Origin: Hydnum rufescens UP504
Lineage: Eukaryota; Basidiomycota; Agaricomycetes; Cantharellales; Hydnaceae
NCBI GenBank assembly: GCA_014904985.1
Contig: MU128932.1
Coordinates: 311,252-375,251, forward strand
Direction: 5' to 3'
Length of the DNA: 64,000 bases
The position numbers and the translations under genes are program-made. The notes beneath the pieces are model-generated. The model searched no databases and was not told the origin of the DNA. It saw nothing but the letters and a program-made list of their open reading frames with translations. This document shows, in pieces, positions 1-12,530 of the stretch. Numbering within the stretch: the stretch's first letter is position 1; each line of letters begins with the position of its first letter.

Positions 1-490
1 TGATATCAATAGGAGTCGAGGCCACCAAGTATGCGCGATGAGAAATCCAAACCGCACAGCGTCGTATCTTCGATTGTGATTCCGTGGACGAATCGGCGTA
101 GAGGATCGCTTCCCATTATTTCATGCATGGACCACACCACTTTCCACATGTCCTGGAATACCAATTACCAGTCCGCACAAATCCAAACACAACAACTCAC
201 ATCATATTGATTAGCTTTGTCATCAATCTTCTTGAATTCCATGGGGCAGACGATGTCCGCCCAATGCGTCTGATCTGACGGTAATTTTAGCGCACAATAA
301 TCTCGAAGCAGTGATGGTTGAGGATGGTAAATGAAAGTAACCATCTGGCCTCGAGGCATTCGTTCGCTCTGACCCTGTAGTTTTACTGTCTGACACCTTC
401 AATGTCAGAGCACGTGGATATCGATAGCAAGGATTGCGGCGCTAATGATCTGATTAAAAGTATCCAGAAGACCTTTGTCGTTTACGTTGC
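1..490 (-). CDS. FunK1-type fungal protein kinase, partial
   Basis: Part of a fungal-type kinase (FunK1, Pkinase_fungal family) whose C-terminal half, with the catalytic loop, lies left of the window. Seen: a segment reading WADIVCPMEFKK near 270-240, typical of the start of this family, then a 48-nt intron (153-200, GTGAGT...CCAG), then DMWKVVWSMHEIM and FVHGITIEDTTLRF. The next expected motif (W-x-S-x-R-x-Y-L-V) continues in another frame after about position 50, where one T of a T run seems missing. An upstream exon (about 490-425) gives LLDTFNQIISAAILAIDIH. These kinases are expanded in agaricomycetes and of mostly unknown substrate. The N-terminus is not resolved. Confidence 0.6.
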
Positions 491-1355
491 CTTCAATCCC
501 CGTCTGTTTTGAGGGCTCCACATCGAAGGCTTTCCAGCGCCCCGGGCATTTATATCACCCTCGACTTCAATTTGTCGACAACGGCATGAGAAAGTGCAGA
601 GTCCACTTACGGCAACATAGCACCAAGCATGTCATCGATCTTGGCAACGGGAGTTCGGTGCAAGTCTTCGATCACTCAGCTGTCTTGTGTCGCCACCAGG
701 GTAGCATCGTAGGAGTGAGCCAAGGTCAACGTCACAAAAATCAGGGTTTCTAGGGTCGTAGAAGACTTTGGGAGCGAAGTTTTAGATGGCATACCCAGGG
801 ATCAGAGGATTCTGAGCGACGGGGAGTGAAAGAGTGCGTGGAAAGAGTATGACACCTCAATGTTGAGTAGATATCCTGCTTGCATCAGGGCGGTGGTTGG
901 ACAGCCTTGAGGTTCAAGGACATACAGATACTGGGTGATTGCAATCTTTATGTGGGCTGTTTCGGTACAAGTCCTAAGGGCATATACTGTACATCGTATG
1001 GATTATGTAATCAAGATTCCCAACATCCTAAGTTCTCAGAAAAACACGGAAAGACAGTGCAAAGATGAAGTTGTCAGTAGATACTGACTTGAATCAGGAA
1101 ATGAAAGAAAAGAAATTCAGGAGGCTTATCCTAGATGATACTGAATGTTACCTTTATCAAAGTACTCGGATGCAAGCTCGCTCACTTCTCATTCGCTAGC
1201 CCTTCCTGGGCGTTGTCGTACCTTGAGACTAAGAGGATTACGGTCCCAGGAGCTGCAGAATTTTTGAGATCGACCTAGAATGTTGCTCAGTAATTTCATC
1301 TGAAATTTTAAGGCTGTCAGACTGGGTACGGCACATGCAAAATAAAGTTTGATAT
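491..1355. other. spacer without a supported gene
   Basis: The part next to 490 may hold N-terminal exons of the FunK1 gene on the minus strand (an MLGAMLP-like segment near 630-600), but no complete exon chain could be built. I see no coding evidence in the rest of the stretch. Confidence 0.4.
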
Positions 1356-2846
1356 CTACATGGCGATAGGCAGTCTTCCCTTTCGGTGGATTTCAAGTCT
1401 TTGCCTAGCGTCGCCTGCCGAAAGACGATGGGCTGGCTCCTCCAGCCAACACTTCTGGAATAATATCCCACAGGTTGTCTCCGATAGAGTGCGAAGCACC
1501 GTCCGCACCGGACGGCTTGGTCTCGCCTGGGCCAACAAGGCTGCCCCAACGTTGTGTCTCAGATGGGGGAAAGGCATCAAGCCTGTGTATACCTCAATTG
1601 TGGTCATCGCGAATGAATATATGTCCGTCGCTTCCGTATAGGGGGTCAAGTCTCCTCGGGGGATTTCTAGGTCCAATAACTCTGGTGCCATCCACCGAAT
1701 ATTGCCGCGATTCACCGTACTTGTAGGAGACTGGTCAAGGTACTTCGAGAGTCCGAAGTCGGTTATCCATACTTCAGCGATCATCTGAAATCAGAATATT
1801 GGCCTGGCAACAGAAGCGATCAGTATCGTCCATCATACTGCGCGAAATAATATTGACGTGCTCCACGCAAGTCACCGTGTATAACGCCCCGTTCATGGAG
1901 ATATTCCAATCCATATAGAAGTTGTAAAACCTACGGCACCGTGTTGGAACAAAGTAATAGGCGATAGACTGGGGTTCATACCAGTATCTCCCGGTCAGTG
2001 TTCGGAGACAAAAGCAGATAGTTATTAATGTCTCCGTGCTGGCACCTACAAAAACGCATCACGACTTTGAAATTGTGGTCTAATGTTTAGGTGCGAGCAA
2101 AAAACGTACCATGGAGATATCATGTACATGGCACCATTATCATCCGCGTAGTGGCCAAAGAAAGGGAGTACATTCCTATGTCGGAGTTCGCGCCAAATAC
2201 CTATCTCACCTTGGAATCGCTAAGTGGAACAGAGGTACTTAATACCATGCAGCCCATACTATTACAGTCCTCGCTTCACCTTCTTAGCTATTTCCGGCCT
2301 GTTAGCGGAGCGCAATAACTTTAATGCAACGGGTCGAGATTTCCACGACCCCTTAAAGACGGTAGCGTAACTTCCAGCCGTTACAGCAAATGGCGATTCC
2401 AGCATTACGCCAGACAAAGGCTCGGGAGGATATCTTGCGGCACCACATGTAGAAGGTTTGGCCTCTAATACGGGACGCACAGCTTCAATAAGGAGTGGAA
2501 GCGCATGCAGATAAGTACTGACACGACGTGTATTGTCGTCAACTCTAGTTCGTTCTTCCAAAGCTCTTTCCGCCCGTCTGTCGCGCACAGATTCGGATTG
2601 CAGTTCAGCTGAGCGAGGCAGTGGGGATGCCGGGCGACCTGCCGCGATAGACACCGTAGTTGTGCTCCCGTGCAATCCTAATCCGGTTCTATGGCCTTGA
2701 TTGGAACTCAACTCAGGCGAAGGCGTGCGAGAAAGCGAAATAAAGGTTCGAGGGCCATGAAAAGCAGGGCGTGGCTGTGTAGATAGGTCGACATTGTGGG
2801 GGTTGTTTTGTGATGTTTGGTTTAGTTCATTGGGGTATTGGTCCAC
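1356..2846 (-). CDS. TKL-type protein kinase (HGDLRG catalytic loop)
   Basis: Kinase domain spread over several exons on the minus strand. N-lobe exon (2846-2262): Ser/Pro/Arg-rich leader, glycine loop AGSYATVFKG and the Lys of VALKLL. Next exon (about 2250-2105): a helix-C/beta-4-5 segment including LRHRNVLPFFGHY. Then QHGDINNYLLL (about 2045-1990), the catalytic loop GLEYLHERGVIHGDLRG (about 1910-1862), DFG as ITDFGLSKYL (about 1755), WMAPELL and DIYSFAM, ending at 1356. HGDLRG instead of HRDLKxxN is common in fungal TKL expansions. The expected ANILISDD-AEVW passage is broken by one extra base near 1780. The N-lobe exon has no in-frame ATG before the domain, so the true start lies upstream or the gene continues from the VHS gene. 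Confidence 0.7.
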
Positions 2847-4675
2847 GGACCATTAAGGGTGCTGTATACCGGCACTGGATTTTGGTATTGATTTTGAGGG
2901 TATCCAATATCTGTTTGTAGGAGATGATGTGGAGGAGGCGACGACTGGGGATAGGGGAGTAGAACGATGCAGGGGGAGTCTCTGTCAGGTTGGACAGGTG
3001 GGGATTAGGCGAAGGAGAACGTGATGATCCACCACGGACGACCTCATTTTCGGGTGCATAAAGAGAGCCATCGGCGGCAACATACATTTGCTACATATCC
3101 AGAATAGGTCAGCCACGGGAGGGCCAGACTTAATATAACCATACCGAACGATCCAGTGTGGTGTCGAATTTACTCCGTTCTTCCACAGCCCCTTCCACTC
3201 GTTCGGCAGTAGCGAGACGGAGGAATTCATCGTGCAGGTGAATGGATTCAAACAGTGTCTGATTGGCGCCCAATAGCATCGCAAGCATTTCTTCTTCTTT
3301 CGTAACCAGTGAGGGTTGTGGAGGCTGGTTCGTGACGGGGGGGGAAGGAACGATCAAATTTTTGACCTCATCGCGAGATTTTTCCGCAATGGAGGTTGCC
3401 CACAGAATCTGAGAGACGATTCGCTCTTGGGAAGCGATGCATTTCGTGTAAAGCTCCTATTGTATACCAAACTGTCAGATGCAGCAGTGGCCAAAATCTA
3501 CAGAAGGATCGCTCACTCTGACGACCCCATCGGCATCTGTTTCAACGTCAACAAGGGTAGCAGAAGCCAAGAAATCGCCCAGAAGGTGTGCACTATTATG
3601 TGCATCTTCACACTCGTGCAAGGTCCGTTGCATCTCTTCTTCTACGGTATGATCCGATTGTGAAGATCAATCTTTTTCGTTGAGGACTGCACGGGAGACA
3701 ATTCTGGGGGAAGCTCAGAAGCAGGTCGTGCGATGGCAGGCGTAGATATCGCATCTGGGGGAGTTGGTAATTGTCGAGTCTGCACTGGTGGCGTCGGGGT
3801 GTGCTGAATCTGTGGAGGTGGAGGCGACGTTTGTTGGGCGGCGTTATGTACGGGCGGGTGTACATTGAATCTGAAAGATCAATCGGACGGCCCTACGGGG
3901 TATCAAAGTTAACAAATCGTTATCGATGAAGAAGAAAACGGCACCGAACTTGCTCCGGAGCAGAGGGTGGCTTGACTTTTCTCCAGAGAACAGCAAATGG
4001 ATGTCTCCTATCATTCTTTGTGTGATGATAAACGGCTGAGCCAAGAACCTCCAACAATCGCTCCCTCACGACAGGGTTCGTTCTATTACTGGTGATAACA
4101 TCTTCGATAGCATCCATATTCTTTCGAGAGGCAGACTCCTCGATGAACTCTTCAGAGCAATTTTGAAGCATAATAGCCCACAACCGCGCGGCACTCAATT
4201 GGGCAGAAGGGTCGGCATATTCGAATTCGCGCCGCAAGGCTCGGCTGCCTCCTTCGCGGCAGCCTCGTTAGCGGAGACATGCTCGCAGAGTTCGAGTACA
4301 ACAGTCCAATCCTCGGATGCTGTCGCCGTCAGTCTTCCTGAAGAAGTACCTCAACGTCAGCATTCATTACCCACGAAGCACACCTATCATTTGCGTAATA
4401 TCCGGTGGCTCAACAAACCGGTCCTGGCGCTGACGATCCTTATCATGGTCACGCTCTGACCATGGTCTAGAAACATCCCGGGCACCAAACAGAAAATTTC
4501 CTAGAACATCGAGTGCAGATTCCTTTTCCCGTGGTTCTTTTGTATCCGGAGAAGGATTGGAAGGGGCGCTTAAGCTCTCAACGCTAGTTTCCACATGCTC
4601 GCGAATTCTATGATCAGGCCATGGAAACGCCGGTGCGGGCTTCTTCGGCTTGCTGTCTTTGAACAATTTCCTCAT
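2826..4675 (-). CDS. VHS-GAT domain trafficking protein (Lsb5-like)
   Basis: Predicted endosomal/actin adaptor. Start ATG at 4675 opens MRKLFKDSKPKK. Exon 1 is 4675-4371; a 37-nt intron is inferred. Exon 2 gives LTATASEDWTVVLELCEHVS and then the core VHS signature SAARLWAIMLQNCSEEFIE with VVRERLLEVLGSAVYHH. After a Pro/Gln-rich linker comes a GAT-like helical region: ASQERIVSQILWATSIAEKS (about 3445-3385), EEEMLAMLLGANQTLFE and ERVEGAVEERSKFD. The last exon is Pro/Tyr/Gln-rich and ends near 2826. Between KEAA and ALRREFEYA the frame shifts at about 4243, consistent with a missing C. Family assignment rests on the order VHS then GAT and on the conserved segments; the exact partner and cargo are unknown. 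Confidence 0.75.
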
Positions 4676-7073
4676 GATATCGAGGAAACAGCGATCAAGG
4701 CAGTGAAACAACTGCAAGATTGCTGCAGCTATTTCAACCAAGTGAACCGGTGTTATCACCCGTCAGCGAACTTGAAATGTAACCCGGCAAGGTCCGATAC
4801 AGACTCCTACCCGCCGAGGGGTAGGAATCCTTTCTAGTTACTTAATTGTAATAGGTAGACACCTGTTCGCGCCAAATGGAAATTCCACGTGATCTAGTTC
4901 GTGCTCTCCTTCCATAATTGGTTATCTCCAAGCGCTCCAACAAAGGGAATATTGATAAGCCTCTGGACCTTTCTTACCTAATCCCTGGTCCTCTCTACTG
5001 GTCGTGTGACTGGATCCCATCCGCCTGCACAGTCAGCTCTGCTGTCTCACCCACCGAGACTGACGAAGCAGCTGTTTCTCGGTCTCATACACACCCCCAC
5101 TGGTAGGGCAACTCAGTCCTGTACTCACAATTGAACATAGCAGACTTGCTAGCCAGCCATCCAGGATCTGTTTCCACCAGGATATTTATTCATTCTGAGG
5201 TATCCGCAGGATTATGTGTGCAAACAATGTTATTGTGCTCTTAATCCCGCCTCATTGCTTCGGAAATGGAACTCTGAATATAGTATGTCATGGTCTATGG
5301 TGAGAATGTTTCGTCAGAGTGCGCAAACCTGTTGATTTCTTTCCTATTTCGACCCCAAGGTTCGTGGGAAATCCTCCCGATGTCTGAAGACCGGTTTAGT
5401 CGGCTCGTTGCTCTAGCCGATTGAGGATTTTGATCGGGTTCAGGTCTCCACCTCATCCTATTGGAACGGACTCCAGCTTCATGGGCAATATGCGACGACC
5501 TTGCCTGAGGTGATCCCAATTGAATTGGAGGCTTGGCGAGCTATAGTAAAACCTGCAATTGAGATAGGGGACTGGCCGTCTGACCGTTCCAGTGAGAGGA
5601 TGCGCACCAGTCTAGGGACCCGATTCACCCCGTACGGTAGTCTCATCCCGGGACGCTTGGGCGGCGGTGTGGCTACTGTACGTGTGGCACGGATAAGAAT
5701 TATAATACAGCGCGCGGTCGGATTTCATTTGCACGTGCTTACTCCCGCGATGTTCATGGGTAACCACTGTACATGTGCGTGTGTAGATCCACGGGACGGG
5801 CGTTGACGGACCTTAGCTCGACTGGATTTGCACATAAATGCCGCGGATGGCATCCTGCTTGAACCCCCCGTATTACCACAATGTGCCAGTGCACCGATGC
5901 CATCCCTGGAAAACGGACCGCACTCGTTCCTTTGAAATTCGAATATATCTTCACGGTGTACTCTACAGTTGACGTTAACGATTTGCGCCTCGTCCCAACG
6001 GGCCTAGGCTCACGGACAAACATCGCAGTCACCGGGTACGATATTTCACGTTTCCTTTACATTCTATGTCTCTAAATGTCTGACACTCAACCGCAGTGGC
6101 TACTTTGAAGGCCCCGACGGGGAACAGTTCTGAAAAATTATTCCCGGTATAGGTGGGGACCATGGTATAGGGGATTCCAAGGGCATCTTCCATCCTGGTG
6201 AGGCAGTTTCTAGTACGACCGACAAGAAAACTAACAAGACCCTCAGAAATTCGCTTGACCATCCAGTTTGACAATGAACACTATGGCTATGTAGGCCCAC
6301 GGGCCTTGGTGTGTTCGGCGTCGAAAGCGAACTTGCCATGTAGTTGGCGTCATACTACCACCATTCCACTTGTGTAACGAGTGTTGCTTCTCGGCCAGCA
6401 TCATCGAGACCGAGTCCACCAGACTTGGCCAATCGGCCACTCTATGCGACAGCATCCTGGTCAGAGAGCACTCTGATAGCTCCTTCCTGGCGTGCAGTTA
6501 GTCATGCTTAGAAATGAAGTTAGCCTTGCCGACTATTTGCCACAATCAGATCAAACTAGGTGTGTACTTATTCCAAATATCCGCATGTGTTTCAAAATAT
6601 ACTTCACTGTTCTGAGAAACTTTCGGAACGCGCTGGGATCACTCACCTTAAGAGCTGAAAAATAAATCCTTTGACATGTAAACCCCTTGTCGTTTTAGCC
6701 GTCGAGAGCAGGCTGCCGATTGATCACAGATTCTCGTTGATATTCCTTGATCGGAGCCTCTGGGCCTCTTCGGCTCTTTATTGTAGTATTTGTCATTGGC
6801 TCAGAGGAATTTTGAAGTTCGAATTAGTGAAGACCCAGCGTAATCGAGAACAATATCCGTTATGGTGTTTCGCCCAGTCCATTCGATTATGTAATCCATG
6901 CGTCATCCATTCCTATTTCCTCTGAATACATATAGAAACACTAATAGGCAAGCAAATGGGAGGCCCCGATGCGAACAAGGTAGGAGAAGGCATAGGATAA
7001 ATAACACACTATCGCAGAACAGACATATAGTTATGTACAGAGAGGAAGAGAGTCGAAAGCCGCTAGCAGCATT
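4676..7073. other. 2.4-kb stretch, no recognised gene
   Basis: No domain could be recognised on either strand. Two overlapping minus-strand open segments (6455-6243 and 6274-6029) have plausible composition (for example SMMLAEKQHSLHKWNGG and ELFPVGAFKVATA) and may belong to one unrecognised or decayed gene. I could not join them with good splice sites. The stretch 5290-5810 is open on both strands without a recognisable protein. Confidence 0.35.
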
Positions 7074-9424
7074 TTATCGTCCATAAGGGTGGTAGCTGTG
7101 CTGTCCCTTCGTACCGAAGCGCGTAGGCCCAACTGAGCCGGGTGGGGGTTGCTGTTGCTGTTGGGAACCTGATCCTGCTCCGCCACGCATCGCCGCTGGA
7201 CCACGAGGGACACCGCTCGGACTGGCTCCTCCAGGCTGCATTTGACCACCCACGCCCATGCCCATTGGAGTGGCACCCATTCCCATGCCCATGGCACCCA
7301 TCCCAGCACTTCCTCTCCCCATGCCCATTCCTCCCGAAGAGACTCCAGAAGTGCCCATCATTCCCTGACCCATCATCCCGCCGGCACCGGTACCCATCAT
7401 TCCAGGCGTATTCATCACCCCACGGTTCATGCCCCCCATCATTGGATTCATACCGCCCATCATCCCCATCATCGGGTTCATCGCGCCCGTTTGCCACGCA
7501 TTCGTACCGGCCCCGGCGTTTCCTGCCATTTGGAACATGCGCTGGTACAGCATCGCCATGGCTTGCGGGTCGAACGGAGTGGAAGATGTGTTGCTGACGC
7601 CAGCTTGCATCGTATTTCCCATGACACCAGGCTGCGGTTGTTGCTGCATTTGGTTGCGAGGAGTATATTGGTTCTGGTAACCACCGCCACCTCCGCCGCC
7701 ACCACCACCAGTGTTAGACACCAACCCACCCGCCCCACGGGGCTGAGCAAGTTTAACTTCGATCTGTATTTACCAGAAACAACATCAGAATTGACACGTG
7801 ACCACACCAAGCTTTTATATTTCCAGAAAAACTGACCATCTTGCCTTCCAGTTCAAGGTTTTGGATTTGGACTAGCTTTTCGACGGCAGGCGCATCTTCA
7901 AAAGTGACAAATCCGAAGCCTTTGCTGCGACTTGAGTCGCGATCCACCATGACAGTTGCGTCAACGACCTTGCCGTATTGAGAGAAAAATTGCCTCATCG
8001 AGTCGGTGGTCACCGTCGAGGCTAAACCACCAACAAAAATTTTCTGAGTCCGATGGTGCTCAAGGCGCGGAATCGCTCGCTTGGGATCAATCTAAAAATT
8101 ATTCATCATCATAATACAATCAGAAACACAGAGCATAGCACCATTCATCACATGCCCCAACTCACAACTTTTCCATCTAAGAAATGCTCTCGGACCATTA
8201 CAGCATTGACTGCAGCAGGGTCTTCAAAGGTTAAGAAGGCAAATCCTCGCGAGCGACCAGCAGCATCGCGCATGATAGTGCACGCATCGATCTTGCCGAA
8301 TTGGGAAAAATATTGACGCAGAGTTTCTGGTAAAATAACGAGATAGAAGTACGCAGGTGTCCAACAACACAGAAATAGGCAAGCACAGTTTGGAGGGCAA
8401 CCGGATGAGTGGATTAAGCAAAGAAAGCTAGCTACCATCGGTGGTATCCCAGTTCAAACCGCCTACGAACATTTTGCTGTAGTATTACGGTAACATGTCG
8501 TACGTCGTAGAGCAACAGTATAGAGCGTTCCACGAACAGAGAGACATTTCGTAGGCGACCAGTACGAGAATATGATGTAGATAAGGACGAAGATCAGTAT
8601 ATGAAGTCATAATCGGCATACTCGCCAAACTAGACAGAAAACTAGGGAAATGCGATATAGTGCATAGTATGGGGGAGTCGCAGTAGTGAAGACGGATGGA
8701 GGACAACGTGAAACGTGCACGCTATTCCTGCCACTACCTAGATCATGGCTGATCACTTCGAGAGACTGTTACGCAGTCTTTGCGGAAGCAACGGAGTCCA
8801 AGATGTCATCGCTCCAGAAACGCCCACCCAACGCTGGCACTGGCCACTGGGAAAAAAAATTCAGACGAGGAAGCTCACCCTTCATCTCTCATCTCAGAGG
8901 GTCTAATTGAACGTTCTTCCCTGCCGGCGTAACCGCCACGTTCCTGCCCAGGCATCTGGCTGTATTGTGAAAATTGCTGAGCGATCTGGGAAGAGTAAGA
9001 AGTTTGTGGTCTGCCGCCAGCAGACGAGCCTCCGCCGGTCTGGCCTTCATCTGTAAAAACGGGAATAGAGGAGGTTCCTTCCACCCGGGGTGGGACAGGA
9101 GCTGCCTTCGGAGCTGCGGTGGCAGCGGCGGCGGTAGCCTGTTTAGGCGACGTACCAAGAGCTGTAGATGCGGCAGGGGCAGCCACGGCTGTGGCGGGTT
9201 TCGCAAGATTAATATCTTTTGTAGACTTCACAGGCTCGCTCGGAGTTTTTGCTGCTGCTGCAGGCTGGTTTGTAGACGTTGAAGGTTCTTCAAAATCATT
9301 GTTATATTCCGCGTCATCGGCACCATATAGATCTAAAATGTAGAAGGTCAGACGTCCTGGACAGGGTTGGACCAGAGGACGACATACCCCCATACAAGTC
9401 CGCGTCGAGTTCACCTTTTGACAT
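7074..9424 (-). CDS. HRP1-like: Hrp1/Nab4-like hnRNP with two RRM domains
   Basis: RNA-binding protein like yeast Hrp1/Nab4, which acts in mRNA 3'-end formation and export. Six exons close exactly: 9424-9388, 9332-8879, 8476-8436, 8326-8166, 8091-7837, 7763-7074 (1638 nt, 545 aa). N-terminus is acidic then Ala/Pro-rich. RRM1 has RNP2 KMFVGGLNWDTTD and RNP1 SRGFAFLTFE; RRM2 has KIFVGGLAS and SKGFGFVTFE. The C-terminus has a ten-Gly run, then Met/Gly-rich repeats (MMGMMGGMNPMMGG) and a Gln/Pro-rich tail, a low-complexity region as in hnRNPs. The intron before RRM1 is 402 nt, unusually long for this locus; the others are 55-109 nt. All splice junctions keep frame, so this is the best-resolved gene of the left part. 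Confidence 0.93.
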
Positions 9425-10129
9425 GGTAGAGGAGAGAAGGTGAGAGGGGAAGACTCAAAAGATCCGATTCAACACCGGAAGCTGCCGGACGGCACTTTCT
9501 TAAGTTGGTTCGGGTAAACAGATACGTGCACAAGTCTGAGACACGGCACGGGCCTCAGATTCTCAGTTAGATAAGCGGGAGGATTGAGTCACGCTCTTGC
9601 AACCTTTCCTCCGTCTCCAAGACTCTTTCCCTTGAGCAAGAACAAGCAGTCTCCTTTCACACCCTCTCACTTCCCTTTTGAATCCCTTGAGTCCTCAAAA
9701 CAATGTGCCTAGTGTAGCGTCACAGTCGTGTGAACTACATTTTGCGCTCCAAGGCTCCAGCCCCTTTTTGGTCTGGGATCCTTCACCCATTCGGCTGGCA
9801 AGCGCTTATCTAACTTAGACTCTTGGTCAATGTCAGCTGAAAACATGAGTCCGCATGTTCTGTGACGAACGATGATATATAGCATTCTCGAACCAGCCCA
9901 AGTATGCAGAGGTCTGAATATGGAACGAGAGGTCCACGGATTATATACTGTAATTTCATCTCCTGAGTTCACAACAGCATTCAACAATACTAGTCCTACG
10001 AAAGTGGGCCTTGGAAGCTTTCCATACATATTACAAAGTTCGTTACAATTGCCTTCGCTACAGTAGCCTTCCTCCCCTATCTTCGATATCTGGCAGCGAT
10101 CGTTCCGTCCAGCACGCGAGACCTACAGC
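9425..10129. other. spacer; 5' region of the Hrp1-like gene
   Basis: The 9560-9710 stretch, just upstream of the Hrp1-like ATG on the minus strand, is pyrimidine-rich on the plus strand (runs such as CTTTCCTCCGTCTCC). This is compatible with promoter or leader DNA. A minus-strand open segment at 10029-9709 has no recognisable similarity and I do not call it a gene. Confidence 0.35.
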
Positions 10130-12193
10130 TCATTTTTCAACATGTTCCCGCCTACACGTTCGGATGCTTCCTTGACTAGTAGATGGAATTGGTACATCAA
10201 CCTGTTCGTAATTCCGAAGGTTTAGGCTTAAAGACAGAGAGCTCGCACCTTTCTCGCAAGCACAATCGCCATGATCGCTGGCCCTCCTCTTGATACTCTC
10301 ACCTGTTCCCGTAAGTGTCTCAAGGATCACATTGAGCTGTTCTTCAGCAAGCTCGATTCCGGAAGAAATTTTATCGCGTAGGGCTTGGATCAGTGTTTCT
10401 ACGTGGTTGTTGGTCTGTATCCATCTGTGCCACACCACGCAGAAACAACGAAGAAATCATACAAACTTTAGTCAGGACCACTAATGGAAAAAACACTCCA
10501 TGAATCACCCACCGAATGCGCACTTCATGGAGAAGATCCGGGCGGGATGTGGGCACGTAGGCATCGTCCACCCCATGTTCCCGTAGATAGGCACGAAGGC
10601 GCGCGTCCGGCCACGTGAGGTAACTTGCAGTGCGGGCCGACATGTCTATGTACCTACATTCGTCCAAAGATTGAATACTGGAGCTGAGAAGTTGAGCTTG
10701 GAGAGGATGCACTTGTCGTTCATGAGCTTCACAAGTTCGTCTCTCTTGACTTGAGCATCCGAACGAAGGTATCCATGCTCGATTAGCCAGTCTCGAATAT
10801 CAGAATCCCTCCAGCCTGCGTACAACATGTGAACCCAGCAATAGCATTAGTTCCAACAGAAAGGAGAGAAGCGAAGCGATTTGAGAATGTATCCGCGTAG
10901 AAACACGCCATCAGGCTACGCACCCCCCCAAATAGTATCCTGCGCATTGGCATAATTGTCGCTAACGAGTTTTAGAAGTTTCTCCCTTGTCAGCTGAGCA
11001 TTGGACTTGATGACATTGTGCTCAACGAGCCACTCCTTAAGGTGCGACTCGTCCCAGGAGGAGTATATCGATTCCGAGACGTCGTAGTAATACCGCGACA
11101 TGAGACTGGTGAGTTTGTCGCGCTTCTTTTCGAATGGGGTGCGAATAATTGCCATGCGAATGAAGCCAGTCATACTAGAAATGACGAAAAAGGCGCCGAC
11201 GCAGCCAAGAAGTGGATTCACATCACAACGTCAAAGAATATGGATATAATCGAATCCTGGACGCACCATGTAGGAATCACTCCATAGCATTCCAAATGGG
11301 GTCCGCGACAGATCCATACGCCTCTTTCATCAGTGTGAAAAGCTGGTCTCGAGTCGTTTGATCCTTGTCATGAAGGAAACCTCGATTTTTGAGGTACGTC
11401 TGAAGCTCATTATCACCCCAGGTTGAGTAAACCTGGGCGTAAAAGACGTCAGATTCGAAGGAGGAACACAAATACAATCTAACATAATCTTTGGTATTGT
11501 CGAGAGTCTGTTGAGCGACACCGGGTCCTGAGGCTATGATGGCAGACGCTGATGCCGTGAGTCCAGAGGCGGATTGTTCAGCTTGATGTACAGTGGTCGA
11601 GGCAGCCGTGCTGAGCGAGGAAGCAGCGGAAGTATAAGCGCGATATCTATGTAAAAAACAATATTCAGGCCGTTGTCATTACGTGCCGGGAGGATGTGAA
11701 AGCAAATGCACTGTTTCTTGGCGAGGAGCGTGAGCTCTCGCGTGGTCCTAGGGGAGCAATGACGCCTTGTTTCACCAGAAAGTCGCGAAGCTGGCTCTCG
11801 GACCATCTAATTCGCAGTGAATGAGCACCACGCTGGCCAGAAGGCAGAAGTAACTTACGAATCAAATGACTTCTCTTTAACCGACTCGTACAGACTCTTC
11901 ACGGAATCCACTTGATGCGAATTCCAGGTTGTTCCAGCGTACCAGTTGGCCTGGACGAGTTCGGAGAGCTGTTCTGGGGTGTATCCCTTCGGCACTTGGA
12001 TACCGTGCTCGCCAAGCCATTCTGTCAGTTGTTCTTGATTCCAGGAGGACCACGCGGCTGGTTCTAGTGGATTTCATTCGCAAAAGACGCGTTTCTGAGC
12101 CTGAAATACGCCCACTTTTATTCGAGCTGGAAACCAGTTAGCGTCGGCACCCAATGCTGCTATGAGGCAGATGAAGACAATAGGAAAGCGCAT
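10130..12193 (-). CDS. Ish1/Msc1-like stress protein with repeated Ish1 domains
   Basis: Multi-repeat protein of the Ish1/Msc1 family (nuclear-envelope/ER-associated stress response in yeasts). The start at 12193 gives a hydrophobic signal-like leader, MRFPIVFICLIAALGA. At least six Ish1-type repeats (W-x(5)-L-x-x-[WFY]-L-x-x-x-G) follow: WNQEQLTEWLGEHGI, WSESQLRDFLVKQGV, WGDNELQTYLKNRGF, WDESHLKEWLVEHNV, WRDSDIRDWLIEHGY and WPDARLRAYLREHGV. The C-terminus is charged and ends at 10130. Two frame slips fall inside repeats: at the GGGG run 11751-11754 (one base short) and near 11285 (one base extra). All repeats are otherwise well preserved, so the slips look like assembly errors. It is divergent from the dehydratase gene at 12531, with 337 bp between the starts. 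Confidence 0.82.
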
Positions 12194-12530
12194 AACTGGG
12201 GTAATTGGCCAGGAAGTAGGGGTGATGGTGGGGAGAACAAGAAGTACCCCCAGCTTCTCCCTTTTATACCCTCGAATTCGTCAAGTGCGTCATTGGATAC
12301 TATCACGTGCGCGGAAGGTCGGGAATAAGGGTAATATCTCCGTGTCGCAAAAGAAGATACACGCTGCATGGACCCAAGTCGCAGAGCGATAATACTAGCA
12401 GGGTGTGATATACAACCGAATAACGAGAGATGTAAACAGGGGAGTCCCACCACTTTGAGATCGAGAGTGTGTGTGCATGGATTACTGCGCTTTTTTACGA
12501 TTACGTAACGCCCCTCCAGAAACCGCGACT

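Noticed and set aside
5501..5806. 101-codon plus-strand frame
   Set aside because: No recognisable protein, no intron/exon context, and overlapped by open frames on the other strand.
7142..7835. Long plus-strand open frames rich in His/Pro over the Hrp1-like gene
   Set aside because: They are the complement of the Met/Gly-rich C-terminal exon; low-complexity composition keeps the opposite strand open.
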